DNA of 64,000 bases, taken from Epichloe hybrida (taxonomy: Eukaryota; Ascomycota; Sordariomycetes; Hypocreales; Clavicipitaceae). The DNA lies in NCBI GenBank assembly GCA_019022495.1, contig JAFEKR010000012.1, forward strand, positions 1,178,001 through 1,242,000. Direction: 5' to 3'. The notes under the pieces are model-generated. The model worked only from the letters and a program-made list of their open reading frames with translations, was not told the DNA's origin and ran no database searches. Positions 46,653 through 61,600 of this stretch are shown one piece after another; positions within the stretch are counted from its first letter, which is position 1; each line of letters starts with the position of its first letter. The position numbers and the translations under genes were made by a program.

Positions 46653-49600
46653 TTGCCTATTACCATGAGGGCTGTGCCCATCATCCGCAGCAGAACCGGC
46701 TGCTTCACATGTCGACGGCGGAAGAAGAAGTGCAGCGAGGAAAAGCCCATCTGCATCGGATGCAAGCGCAACAAGTTGGGATGCACATGGCCGCCTGACA
46801 CGATGGCGCAGGATCAATCGATATCGTCGCATGATCGAACCACAACCACGGCATCGGCTCCTCCCCTCCACCCGCCAGTCGGCCAGCTCGATGCGCATTC
46901 TCCAGTAAGCCCTCACTCGCAGCACTCGCAGCACTCGCAGCACTCGCAAACTGTGACTTCTCCGCTCGAGGGGGGGACTTTACCTGATGCTTCTTCGTTT
47001 CGGAATGCTGAAAGCCCACATCTCCGGCGCTACTCGACTGCATCGTCTGACGCATCGTTCGGACCTGGGCCTGGGCATGAAATTCATGATGAGGTGCAAA
47101 GTGACTTGGAGCCATCCTTTGGGACTTTCGCAAACCTGACCCTGGAAAGCAGCTCGAATCCACAGCATCCGCCAGATGGGCCCAGTGTCTCAGAAGTCGC
47201 ACTCGTTTCCGGAAGAGAAGGCCTCGGCGGAGAGAACATTCACCTGCATGAGAACATCCCCATGAATATGAGCCTCCTACCTTCTCACGGCCACGATTCC
47301 TTCGAGCTTCTAAGCTACTATCTGTCTCGGACCGCCAACAGCATGGGAAACGGTTCTACCGACATCAATCCGTTCGTGGCCAAGCTGATTCCCCTAGCCT
47401 TTTCCGATCCGCTCGTTCTGCACCTGATTCTTGCACAGAGTGCTGTCCATCGACACGCTTCAAGGGAATGCACTTCTGGTGGTGAGGTTGCAACAAGATA
47501 CTACTCGGACTCGTTGAGAATGTTCGGAAATCTAGTCGGGGAATACGTCGCGGGCAAAGAGGACAAGAATCTTGTTGTCACTGTTGGCAGCCTTATCCTA
47601 TGTCTTACAGAGGTGGGTTTCCAAGCTGATGTATATCAAACTTTTGTTATAAATGCCGGGAAACGAAGAAATAATAAAAATAAAAATAAAAAAATAATGT
47701 GGAATGATGCAGACGGAGGCAAAGAGAGAGCAGAAGAGAAGATGATGTAAAATTGCTATCTAGGAATTCGTAACCTAGAAGAGAAAAGGGAAGCTTATAA
47801 GCTTTAAATCTATAAGTAATAAATCTAGGTCTTTAAACAAAGCCTACGATAAACCGCGATATTAAACGTAATGTAAGAAGCTACATTGTTAAACAAAGAG
47901 AGGATAATAAGAGCAATGCCTAATATCTAAGGCTATAATATAAGGCTATAAATATCCTTAACACTACCCCTAGTAGCATATCTAGCTAGTAATAAAGAAG
48001 AAAAGAAAAGTAAAAAATTTAAGGTTATTTATAAAGCTTTTAAAATATCTCCCTTTGCAAAGTCCTTAGCCTTTATTATTTAAAGAAAGCGTATAAAATC
48101 ACTATATTTAACGCGTTCTAGGCCTTTTGTAAATCTATTAGTAATTATTTATTTAGTGCTAATCTATTAAAGACAAAAATCCCCTTAATAAGCTTTCTAT
48201 ATAATTTATTTATAGCGTAAATTAATATAATAAGTATATCCCTTATGCTTCTTATTAAGCATATTAGCTTTTGTGTTCTAGCTATCTATAAATAGTAGTA
48301 ATAGGCATAATTACTTAATCCTAAAGTTATTAAGAAGTTAAGTAACCTAGAGTATTAAGAGGCTAGTTAGCGTAAGGTTAATAAATTTAGCTTTTATAAA
48401 GCTAAGGGCTATAAGAGTTTATTTCTTTAATTACTAAAGGATATATTCTCTAGTAAGCGTTATAATATACCCTATAGTTAAACGTCTTATATCTAGATTA
48501 TTAGTAAGAGAGGCATCACTAAATCCCTTTACTTAAAGCATTAATTTAGGGTCTAAAGCACTATATTCTCTAAGAATAATTCCTAAATTATTTACTTCTA
48601 TAAGGTAATACTAAAGGTATTTCTTAAGATCTATATATACTTGCTTTAGTGTAGAATTTACACTATAAAGTTAATTAACTATAAATATAATATTAGGTTA
48701 TATAAATACTAAAAGCTAGTTAAAGCTTCCTATTTATTTTACCTAGTTAGAGAGGTTATAGACTATATTAAGCTCTTTTTAATTAGCTAGAATAATAGTC
48801 TTTAGAAGCTAGGGAATATTTAAAGTGTTAAGGTTATTAATATTAAATTTCTTTATAATAGTCTATATATAAAGCCTTTAGTAAAGAAGTATAGTGTAAT
48901 TAGCATAATTACAAATGAATTTAATGCTAAGAAATAGCTTAATATTGCCTAAATACTTTAATTTATAGTATTTCTATAATTCCTTAATGATATTTATAAT
49001 AATTATAAGGGTCTTTTCTATAATAATTATGTTATTTATATATAAAAGAAGTATAACGTTATTACGTTAAAAAATACAGAGTTTACTTAATAGCCTCTTA
49101 AAGCCTTACTATTTAAGTTCCTTAGTAATATTATCTAGCCACTAAAGAGGAGAAATAAGTAAGCTATAGAGAGCTCTTTTAAGCTTATAAACTCTAGTTA
49201 TACTATCTAAGTAGCTATAAGGTTATTTAATGTAAATATCTCCTTATGCTTTAGTATTAAGAAAGGTATTTATAATATTATATTATTACTAATTATAGTT
49301 AAAAGTAGTAATAAGTATATAAAATACTTATAAAGAAACTAAGTACACTACTACTATATAAAGGTCCTTATTACTAAAGACCTCTAGATTCTAGTTTTCT
49401 CTTATAACTTATCTTACCTTTAGATATAGGTTAAGATTAATTAGGTACTTTATAGTATAAACCTATTAGCTATTAAAGATCTTTATATCTTTAGAAGTAA
49501 AGACTAAGTCCTAGTAGTTCTTTTTATTAATTTTTAGAAGTTTTTCTTTTTAGTAAGTCTCTAGAAGTTATAATAGTTATCTATAGCTTTAGCCTTATAC

Positions 49601-52600
49601 TAATTAGATAGAATATTAATCTTTATATTAGCTATATTAGCTACTTTAAGCATTAGGAATGCGTATAAGGTAGTGATTTCCTCTATTTTATTATTATATA
49701 GGTTATTATTATAATAATAAATCACAAGGTTTAATTAATAAGATTCTAGAGAAAGTGCTTTCTTCTTGCCTAATGTTATAATATTAAGGTAATCTTAACG
49801 TATATTAGATTAAAGAGATTATCTTAGAGGCTTAGGTTCTAGTTTAAGTTATTATTAAATAATAGCATTATTATTAGCTTTAGCTTCTTTATCTAGGAAA
49901 GCCCTAGGCTAATACCTTAGGAGAATAGTATTCTCTTTAATAATTTATTATTATTAGCTTATAAGGTCCCTTTAAGGAGGACTCTTAGAGGGCATTAGAA
50001 AAGAGCTCTAAGATAGTAAAGGCTTAGTCCTAGTAAGAGAATTATCTTCCTCCTTAAAAGAGTGGTAATTCTTATCTATTTCTAAGGAAACTAAAGGGGT
50101 ATTTATAAAATAGACTTTCTTCTATTTAATATTACTAATAGGCTAGGGAAGAGGTTTTTCTATAGGTAAAATATTAATAATATAATAGCCTTCTTTAGCA
50201 AAAGAAAGGTTAATAAGGTCTATAATATAAATAGTCTTATTAGCCTTAAATTTAGTAATGTAAGGGCTTAGGCTTTGCCTAAGCATTATCCGTATAGCAG
50301 TTAGAGAGGGGAGTGGCAGAAGTAGTTAGGGTGAGGAAAGGAGGCTTATATAAGTAGCCTAAGGGGTATAAGGGGCACCACTAGGGATAGCCTCTTACCC
50401 TTTCTCCTTTCTCCTTAAGTCTCTTAATACTATACTAACACCCTATTATAGTTACTTAGGGGCTAGTCTATAATAATTAAGAGACTTCCTTTAGTCCTTT
50501 TTAATAACTACTAAAAGATATAATAGAAACACTAATAGATATATTAATAGATATAGTAAACACACTCTAACTATAAGACTAACCTAGCTAGGGGATAATA
50601 ACTCCCCTATCTAATACTATAGTATTACTAGTAGCTTAATAAGCCTAATTTAAGACACTTTAACTTATGCTTAATAAGTAAATAGTAAAACTTATATACC
50701 TCTAATAATAAGTAACTATAAACACTATAGGACCCTTAACCTAACTACCTATTATAGCCTACCCTAATACCCTAATAGTAAACCTTACTTTACCTCTTAC
50801 CTTTAACTTAGTCTTAGCTATACCTAGGGTAAAATAAAAACCTATCCCTATAGGTAACCTATATAATAATAATAAGGCCTTATTTACTATATAAAGGTTC
50901 TTAATAAAATATAAGTTATAGGTAAATAAGGACTTTATTAGAATTAATAAAAATAAGTAAATATTTATTTACTAGAACCTATTCTTTATAGTCTAGTCCT
51001 AGGTAGCTACTTTCTTTAAATAAGGTAGTATTTATAGTTTTAACCTAGCTAAATTCCTAGAATACCTTAGGTTTATGTTCTCTAATTTATATAAGTAAGA
51101 GATAGCCCTTATAAAACTTAACTAGATAAAATAAGGCGTAGGGGAGCTATTTTCTATATTCTTTATTTACTTTATAAAGAAGCTCTTATTAGTAAGAGAG
51201 AATTATTAGGGGGATAATATAAAGCTAGTAAAGCTTTAATAAGCGCTTAATAAGTATTTAAGAGAAATTAGCATAGGCTAGGGTATTAGCTAGAGCGTGT
51301 GGTATATAGCTATTATGTAGTATTATAAGATTATAGTTAATATTAAGGCCCTTACTATAGAGAATAAGTACTAGTCCTAATATAAACTATAGCTAACTAA
51401 ACCTATACCTTAGACTAATTATAAGGGTAATATACTAATAACTAAGGTATGTGTAGTAAGGACTTAATTAGGAAAATAAAATAAGCTAGTTAAGAAGGAG
51501 AAAGGTCTAAAGCCTACTATAAACATATAATAGGCTAAATAGGTATTAAAAGTAAAGTTAGCTAAACGCTATTAGGAGAGATACTGCTTATAATATAAAT
51601 CTAAGGATTACTATATTTAGGAGTGTACTTTCCTCTTACCTTACTACTTATAGGTTAATATTAACTTATATAGAGTAAATAAGGAAAGCATAGATAAGGA
51701 GGTAAATATTCCCCTTATAGAAAATAAGTAGCCCTTAAGTAAAGTCTTATATAAGGGTAAGGAGGCTAACTATATACTATAATATAGGATAACTATTTAA
51801 GCTATATAAAGTTAGAGCGAGATATAGTATAATATATAGACTAACTACTATTCTTAATTCCTATACTCTTTAATATATATTATTATATTAATATCTAGAT
51901 TAATTATAGTTATAATTATTATAGTGCTATAAGTAAGTTAGTAGTAAAATAGTTTAGCCTAGAGCTTATATAGTTACTAAAGAGAAGGTATATTTAGACT
52001 ATAGTAAAAATAAAAAGAAAGGGAAAGAGAGTATAGGAAAATACCTCCTTAATTACCTATATAGTATACACTAGAATAGATATTAATAGCTAGGAGTTAT
52101 TAGTGTATTTATATATTATCCTAGGCCTTATATAAGACATTATACTTAGGATGCTATAGCTAGAATATTATAATATAGTTATTTATATAGTAAAATAGTA
52201 ATTAGTTATTAGAGTAGTAAAGGGCTTATATGTCTCTAAAGCCTTTACGTATAGGGTAGAGACTCTAGTATAGGGGATTATTAGGTCCTTATATACTATA
52301 GAAGCACGCTAAGCGCACTATAGGAGGGACACTTCTATAATGTTTATTACTATAAGCCTTAGGGAGATAATAATAGTACTATAAATTATAGCGCCTAGGA
52401 CAAAACCTAATAGCCTAGATATATTAACGTTACCTAAGGAGTTAGCTAACTTCACGGACCTTTTTAATAAGGCTAAAGCTAATAGCTTACCTCCTTATTA
52501 GGGGTCCCTTAATTACTATATATACTTATATAAGAATTAGGATAGGTCTAAACTAACGCTCCCTTAGGGACTACTATATAATATACTAAGGGACTAGCTT

Positions 52601-55600
52601 CTAGAGGTTAAGCGCTAGATTATAGACTTAATAAATAAGGGTTAGATTTATGCTAGCTTATTATTAGCTATAGCTTTAGTTCTCCTTATTAAAAAGGCTA
52701 ATAAGGGTTAGTGTTTTTGCGTAAACTACTACGCTCTTAATAAGATAATAGTATAGGATTACTATTTTCTCCTATTAATTAAAAAGACACTCTATTTCTT
52801 ATCCTAGGCACACTAGTTTATAAAGGTAAATATTTATATAGCGTTTTATAAGCTATAGATTGCTAAGGGCTAGAAGCACCTAATAGCGTTTTAAACTAGG
52901 TTTAGGCTATTTAAGTGGCTAGTTTGCCCCTTTAGCCTAGCTAGCGCACTAGCAATATTCTAATATTATATTAATAAGTCCTTAGGGGATACGCTAGGGG
53001 ACTTTATTATAGTGTACTTAGATAATATCTTAGTTTACTTAAGGGGATTAAGGAAAGACTATATAGCTAAGGTCTAGTTAATATTAGGCTACCTAAGGGA
53101 CGTAGGTTTATACTTAGACCTTAATAAGTCTATATTTATAGTAAAGAAGGTTTAATACCTAGGATATATTATTATAGTGGGTTATTCTATCTATCTAAAC
53201 CTAATAAAGGTTATAGCTATTAGGGAGTAAGTAGCCCTAATAAAACTTTAGGGGGTCTATAGCTTCCTAGGGTTTGCTAACTTTTACTATAACTTTATTA
53301 GTAACTTTTTAGAACTAGTGGCATTGCTAATATAATTAACTAAGAGAAATGTCCCTTTTTAATAAGGACTTAAAGAGAATAATACCTTTAATAAGGTAAA
53401 AGACACCTTTATTATATACTTAGTACTAGCACAATAGGACCTAGATTTCCTTATAGTAATAAAGGCTAATTATTTAGGAATAGCTATTAAAGGATACCTT
53501 TCCTAGTAAGGCTAGGATAGCGTTATATACCTAGTTACTTATTACTTTACTAGCCTTATAACCTTATAAAAGAACTATATAATTTATAATAAGGAATTAT
53601 TAGCTATTATCTTATGCCTTAAGGTATAGTTAGCTAAGCTATAGGGCGTTTCTAGCCTATTTATAATCTATATAAACTATAAGAACCTAGAGTACTTTAT
53701 AACTCCTTAGTTAATATTAGAGTAGTAAGCTTAATAAGTAAACACACTTATGCTATTTAATTTTTACCTCTAGTATAGACTTAGTATATAAGCATAGTAG
53801 TCTAATGCTCTTTCTTAAAGGGAATAAAACTAGGAAAGGGTAACCTCTAGAATAGAATATATTCTATAACCTATTACTATTATATAGCTCTTACTAACAC
53901 TAGACAGATAGTAAGATAATAGTAATATAGCGCTATTACTAGCTAGTAAGGTTCTCTTTACTACTAAATACCTTTAAACCTTATAAAACTAGGCTATTAT
54001 CTTAGACCTTATATATAGTATTTAATTAAAGGCTATTTAGGAAGAGGCCTAGAGGTTTTCTATTAAGGCACTTATAAGAGAGTAAGTAGTAAATTATTTT
54101 ATAAGTGCTTATAAGGCACTTTAGTTTAGGGGCTATACTTAGGTCCTAGTGTAGGAGCCTCTTATAATAACCCTAATATAATAATGCTATAATTTACTAG
54201 TAGTAAGGCACCTAGGCTATAACACTATATTCTAAATCTTATAATAGTAGTTTCACTAGGATAGAATATTATAAGATATTACTAGGTTTATTTATAACTA
54301 TTACTACTATAGTAGTTATAAGAGCTATTAATAGCGCTAGGGCTTACTAAAGCCTTTACCTATCCCTAACTAGTTCTAGTTATAGATCTTTATTAACTTT
54401 ATAATAAACTTACTAGTACTATCCCTAGAAAAGCTATAATACCTAATAGTTATTATAAATTAACTCTTTAAATTTATTTAGCTTAAGGCTATAACTTCTA
54501 TAGGAGCTAAGGAATATATAAAGAGGTTTAAAATAGTTTAGTAATAGTTTAGGAGGTTTCCTTAATTAATTATTATAGATTATAGTTTAGATTAGTTAGG
54601 AAAGTTTTAGATAATATTATGCTCCTTAGTTAGGATTAATTAGTTACTTTTTATATTATATTACCTATAGACTAATAGTAGTATAGAGTAAGTAAACTAA
54701 GAGGTATAAGTAATACTATATATTATAGTCTTTTTCTTATAGTTTAACTAGCTAGAATATTTAGCTACTTACTAGCTTATAATTAATAATAGGCTATTTT
54801 CTATAATAGGAGTTAGCCTAAATAAGCTACTATATAGCTATAACCTAGAGCTAGTCTAGGTATTACTAGATATATTTGCTTTTATAATAACACTAAAGGG
54901 GCAAGTAATATAGTTTCTTAAGCACCTCTAGGAGGGTACTTATCTAGTATAAGCTATAATAGCTTATATATAATAAAGGCAGTAAGATACTATATTTACT
55001 TTATATTAGCTAGTAAAATAGTTTTAGGTTAGAGATAAGGTATAGCTTTTACTTAAAAATATTAAAACTAACTACCCCTTATAGAAACTTAATTAGGTAG
55101 TAGTAAAGTATATAGTTATAAAAGTCCTAATATTACTTATAGTATAGCTTAATATCCTAAGAGGTATTTACCTAGTATTTCACATAGACCTTATTAAATA
55201 TACTATAGAGAACTCTCTCCTTAGTTAGAAGCTCTAGGACTTCTATCTAGGACTAGAATAAGTCTTTATAAAAGGTAATAATAAACTTATTAAGGAATAT
55301 TAGGTTAAGCGGATTCTAGTGGCTTAGAATGCCTTAGGCTAAGGTAAAAGATATAATATACTTATTAAGTAAGTAAGTTATATATAGCTTATATAGGAAT
55401 TATTAGAGAACATAGTATAAATATAGGCCCTTAATAAGTTTAAGGCAAAATAGGGAGATATATAATATAATAATAAACTAAATTAATTTTAAAAGACTTA
55501 TATACTTATAAAGACTCTAATAAGCACCTAAGGCACTAAATTACTATATTTTACTACTATTACTTAATAAGGATAATTATCTATTAAGTTATTACCTAAA

Positions 55601-58600
55601 TTACTAGAAGAAGATAAATAGGGGCATGCTACCTCTATCTAGAGTTATGCTATAGCCACTATAGCTATAGCATTATTATCACTAGGTAATAGTTATAGTA
55701 TAATAAGTTATTTACTTTATTTACCTTAGGCATAACCTAGGACCTAGATAGTGTAAATAGGGTTAGTATAGGGAGTATATATAGGAGAGGGTATAATAGG
55801 AGACCTAGTAAGTAGGTAGTCAGAGCTTTGCACTACACTACACTACATTATGTAGTATTTGTAGTGTAGTGTAGTATACTACACACTACACTACACTACA
55901 CTATATTACATACTACACTACAAGGAAATTTTTTCACTACATTACACTACATGTAGTATTTTGTAGTATTTTGTAGTATTTATAGTAAATAGCTTATAAT
56001 AGCTTATAATAGCTTATAATAGCTTATAAATTTATTAGCTATTAGTATTAATAAGTATTTCCTTTAAGTAAAAATCATATATATAAGTAAGAAAGCTATA
56101 AAGAAGTAAGTTATAGTTATAATAACTTACTTATAAACTTACTTTTATAAAAATCTCTCTCTTTTAAGTAAAAATTATATATTTAAGTAAGAAAGCTATA
56201 GAGAAGTTACTTATAGTTATAAAGACCTATTTATAGACTTACTTTTATAAAAATTCCTTTGTTTAAGTAAAAATCTTATATTTAAGCAAGAAAGCTATAA
56301 AGAAGTTACCTATAGGTATAAGGACCTACTTTTAAACCTACTTTTATATAAATTTCTCTTTTTAAGTAAAAATCATGTATTTAAGTAAGAAAGCTATAAA
56401 GAAGTTACTTATAGGTATAAGGACCCACTTTTAGACCCACTTTAAAATAAATTTCTCTTTTAAAGTAAAAATTATGTATTTAAGTAAGAAAGCTATAAAG
56501 AAGTTACTAATACTTATAAGGACCCACTTTTAGACCTACTTTTAGACCTATTTTTAGAAAAAACTATATTACTAAGTAAGAAAACTAAAGATAATCTATA
56601 TTATTTAACTTACTTTTAAAGCTTATTTTTAAATAACTTTAATACTAAGGAAAATTCATTATATATATTTATTAAATCTATAATTAAATATTTAAGTTCT
56701 TTTTAAGTAACTTTACTTAGTACTTTTACTATTCCTTTTACTAAAAAAACCCTTAAAGTTAATATAATTATTTATAACTCTAATAAAATAGCTATATTAC
56801 TAGGAACTTCTTTATTAGTTAAATTTTAATATTCTCTTATTAATAAGATAGTTATATATATATATATAATATTATTAGAGTTTTAGTCTTATTTATATAT
56901 AATAAAAAATAATTTCTTTAGGGTAATTCCTATATTTTAAGTAAAAAAAGCATACTAAAATAAATAGTAAATCTAAAGAAAAAGATATTAAGATAAAGTA
57001 ACCTCTATAATTAAGGGAAAAAAATAGGTTATAATTATAAACTAAAATATACCTTATTTAGCTTCTATATACCTATAATTAGCTTAATAATCTTAATAAT
57101 ATTAAACTTTAAGAATTTATAACTAAATAACTAAATTATAATAAAAAAAACAGCTAATATTAAATTAATTAAGAAAAATCTAAGGAATATTATAAAACTA
57201 TATAATACCCCACTTTGTTTTTTATTACTACACTACATACTACACTACACTACAATTCACTACACTACATACTACAAGGAAAGTCAAAATACTACATTTA
57301 CTACACTACATGTAAAGCTCTGTAGGTAGTAAGTAGGAGGAGAATAACTAAGGGGGGGAGAAGCATTATTTCTAGCTAGGGGATAGCTAGCTTCTAAGGC
57401 TCTAGGAATATAATTACAAGTTAGACTTATTATAGACAGGAGGCGTAATAGTTACTAGTGGCAATAAGAAGGAGATTTATCACTTAACCTAGTAATTTAG
57501 ATATATTACTAGATTTTATCCTAGTAATAAGGCATTAAAGCTTAAAGAAGCGTGGAAGATTACTTATATATCTCTTTATATATTATAGTTAGTTTACTAA
57601 TAACTTATTAGTTTTATTAGAATAAAACGCTTATAGCTTACTATATAAAATAAGCTATACTATAGCTAGCTAAAGGGCTAGCGCTAATAAAAGGGGTAAC
57701 TTTAAGGCTAGTTATATTTATTATAGTAATATTAGTAATAAGGGACGCCCTAAGAGCTAACTATATAGGAGCTAGATTAAACTAAGCCTAGGTAAGGAGG
57801 GAGTTTTACTAACTAATAAGGTAGTAAAACCTTTAGGATAGTATAAGTATTTTCTTTTTTATACCTAAAGTTTTAGGGACTCTAGGTTTAATAATATATA
57901 TACCTATAGTAATCTCTGCCTTAATATCCTTTAGTGTATAATAAAGATAAGGGTTAGTAAATAAAAGCCTAGTGTATTACACATAGAAAAGGTATTACTT
58001 TTAATATAAAGGGTATAATTCTCTAGATTTAGGCAGATAATATTCTAGAACGCTAGTGGTAAGGGCTTGTTTTATATATAGCCTATAAGAGCGCTAGACT
58101 AATTAAGGAGTAGTATATTAATTATTATCTAAGTTACCCTCTATAAGAAACTTACTAATAAAATAGGCTAAAGGCATAGTAAGACTAGCTAAGGGTAAAG
58201 GAGGGTTAGATAAATTATAAGGTATATTCTAATAGGAGAATAATTATTTAAGAAGGAGGTTCTAATAGGATAAAGGGGAAGGCATAATAGAATTATAATA
58301 GTAAAGGAATAGTATTATATAAGGGAAGGTAAGATATAAAAAGAAACTAAGTAAGATATTTATATATGGTTTTAAACCTATATTAGGTGATTAATAAACT
58401 AGTAGGGGTAGGGCTAAAGACTATAATAAATAATAGGTTAGCGGGGTGAATGCGTTATATGCACTACAAAACTAAGGCATAGAAGTAAGGCAGTTACTAT
58501 CACTATATAATAGCTAGTAAGGCAGATATATTACGCACTTAATAATAATAAGCAAGGAATAGAATTAATTACCTATAGGATAATTTATAGGACTATTATA

Positions 58601-61600
58601 AAAAGGGGACTTATTAGACACGCCTAAGTAAGGGCATATATAAGGGCTTAGGCTTTACCTAAGTATTATCTATATAGTAATTAGAGAGAGAAGTGGTAAA
58701 AGTAATTAAGGTAAGGAAAGGAGGCTTATATAAGTAGCCTAAGGGGTATAAGGGGCACTACTAGGGATAGCCTCTTACCCTTCCTCCTTTCTCCTTAAGT
58801 CTCTTAATACTATACTAACGCCCTATCGCAGTCGCCTAGGGGCTAGTCTATAACAAGTAAGTATAAGTATATTCTTATTAAAGCGTATATCCCTTATATA
58901 TATAATCCTTTAATCTTTAGGGATCTAAACTTTATAAAGGTAATATTTAAGGCTATCTATGCCTATAAGTTAACCCTTCTTAGCTTATAGCGCTATCTTC
59001 TATAATTAAACATAATGTTTATTAGGAATATATATATGTAATATATCCCTATGTGCGTAAGTGTTAAATTAAGGCATTATTTTTAAGGCCTAGGATATTA
59101 AATAATACCTACTAAGGGGACTAATTATTCTTATTCCTATATATAAGTAAAAGATTAGTAATTTTAGCTATATACTTTATAGTATATAGCTAGAGAAGCT
59201 CTAGTAATTTAGCTTTAATTATTAAGGATTATACTATCTTTATAAGGGTTTAGCTAGCACATTTAATAAGGCCTTAATAGGCTAGAATATATAGAGCGCT
59301 AGTTTAATAGATAATTCCCTCCTTTTAATAGAAGAGTTTAAACTTTTCTCTAAGGAATTTAGTTATATTATCTATATAGAAGTATTTAATAGTAAAGCCA
59401 CCGCTTATATTCTTAATAGTAGTTTTCTAAGCTTAAATTACTTTAACTACGCTAGCTTTATTAATAGTTAGGATTACCTAGTGAAAGCGTGTATAGGCAT
59501 TAATTATATATAATATATACTTCTTCTCTCTAAAGCCTTTAGGCTTATATTTAATAAAGTCCTAGAACACATAAGAAAGGAAAGTAATTATATTATTAGA
59601 GTCTTCTTAATAAATTATTTAAGGGGCCTTTAATAAAAGGTAAGCTAAACACTAGAAATTAATTAATAAGGTAAGGTTAATTATAATTCTTACTTCTTTA
59701 TAGGCTAGTATAATTTATTCTTTCCTTATATGCCTAAGTCTTTTATATAAGAGGCTAAATTTTACCTTCTTAGTAATAGATTTACTTAATAAGGCCGCGA
59801 AATTAAATTAAGGTTTTTTCTCCCTAAGAATTAATATTAATATATTAGACTTCTAGTTATAAGAAGTAATAGCATTGCCTATAGACTTTAAGATTAATTA
59901 ATCTTTAAATCTATCTATAATAATACCTCCTTACTTAAGAAAGCCTAGTAAAATTATATTAACTTTAGCCTTTAGTGCCTATTAGGCATTAGATAGTTCT
60001 AGGTAGCCTTTACTAATAAGGAGTTTAATATTACTAATACCTTTAATATTAAGTTATTCTCTATTACTTAATATTATTAGTCTAGTAATTATATTAGTGT
60101 TTAAATAGGTAAACTATTTAGTTATATTAAACGTGTAAGTATTATATTTAGAGTTAAGGATATAGTTTTCCTTTATAAGGCAATTTACTATTATTTAAAA
60201 GGAATAGTCCTAGTTAATTACTATAAGAGAGAGATTACTTCCTATAGTAATAATATTAGAAAAGGTAGTTATAGTAGTAGTTATAGTTATATTACCTTTT
60301 TTCTTTATTAAGTTAGGCTTTTTCTTTAGATAAAGCTTCTAGTAATTATCCTTTAAATAAATAGGTTATCCTAGAGAGATTAAATAACTATAATCTAGCT
60401 TAATAGTCTTAGAGGTTTTATTCTTCTTTATTAAAGCTTTGCCTTTACCTTTTATATTAGCATTATCCTTATTATTCTTTTATTAGGTATTAAAGTTAAC
60501 CTTTTAGTCCTTCTAAGGTTTATTAGCTTTATATGTTAAATAAGTAAGTATACCTTCTTTTATAAGCTTTAATTTAGAGAATCCCTTAATCTTCTAAGTA
60601 TTATAAATATTAGGTATTAAACCCTTAATAGCTTTAATTATTTATAATACCTAAATAATATTAGGGATTTTTTTAATCTTATAGATCTAGTTCTAAAGGT
60701 TTTAGTAGTAGTTTAGCTAAGCTCTTATTATAGAGAAATTAGCCCTCTTTAATTAAGAAAACTATTATAGTAGCTTAATAATAGCTAAATTAGCCTTAAA
60801 GCTATAATTACTTTTAATTAATTATATTATATTAGTAACTAGCATTATATTAGTTTATCCTATATATATTAAATTCTTTTAGACTTATAAAGAGAGGCTT
60901 TACTATATAATAAAAGAGAGAATAGTATAATACTTATTAGTCTTTTAAGACTATAGAGTTACTCTAGTTAAATATAGTATAAGCTATATAATATAAACTT
61001 ATATTTAGATTAAGATCTCCTATTCCTTAAAGTTCTTAGCCCCTTTAAGAGAAGTAATAACTATAGTCCTTATATACTATACCTTAGTAATATTATTAAG
61101 TTTAGTTAGATTAGGTTAGGTAGCTAGAATAGTACTAGAAGTACCTATATTATTAGCTATAATAAAAGAAAAGGAAAGGTAAGGTTATATATTAGAATTT
61201 ATATACTCCTATTACTATATATATTTAATACTAATTATTATTAATTTAGTCTAATAGAAGTTATAGTAATAGCTCTCTAAGGATTAAATTACTATATAGT
61301 TACTAATATATAGAGATATAAAGTTAAGAATATAAGTGGCTTAAAAGGCGTTTTTAAATACCCTAAAATATTTTACCTTAGCCTAGTTAAAGGGTAATGC
61401 TTTACCTAGAATTTACTATACTTACTTTACTTACTTTACTATATATTACTTTACTATATATTACTTTACCCTAAATAGTAATAAATCTAGATTATTAGTT
61501 TTAGGTGCTTAAGGTAATTCTATAAGAAATGTCTTATCCTAGCTTACTATTTACTAAGATTTACCTAGAAGGGATTAACTTTTTATATATATTATAAAAG

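Larger units (their letters stand above)
50259..58855 (+). mobile_element. Gypsy D: RIP-mutated Ty3/gypsy element nested in copia C
   Basis: LTRs 50259-50475 and 58639-58855 (217 bp each, beginning TGTAAGGGCTTA or its mutated form) and a perfect duplication AGTAA (50254-50258 and 58856-58860). Plus-strand order fits gypsy. A damaged zinc-knuckle lies near 51588-51635 (Cys and terminal ECT recognisable), the reverse transcriptase box IVYLDNILVY at about 53009-53038 has one Asp changed to Asn, and integrase should follow to about 55 kb. Element E (55821-57322) is inserted downstream. Without E it is 7.1 kb. All frames contain many stops. Confidence 0.9.

Noticed and set aside
46466..47202. Overlapping minus-strand frames opposite the regulator's exon 1
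   Set aside because: They are shadows of the zinc-cluster exon, whose plus-strand reading has clear family motifs.
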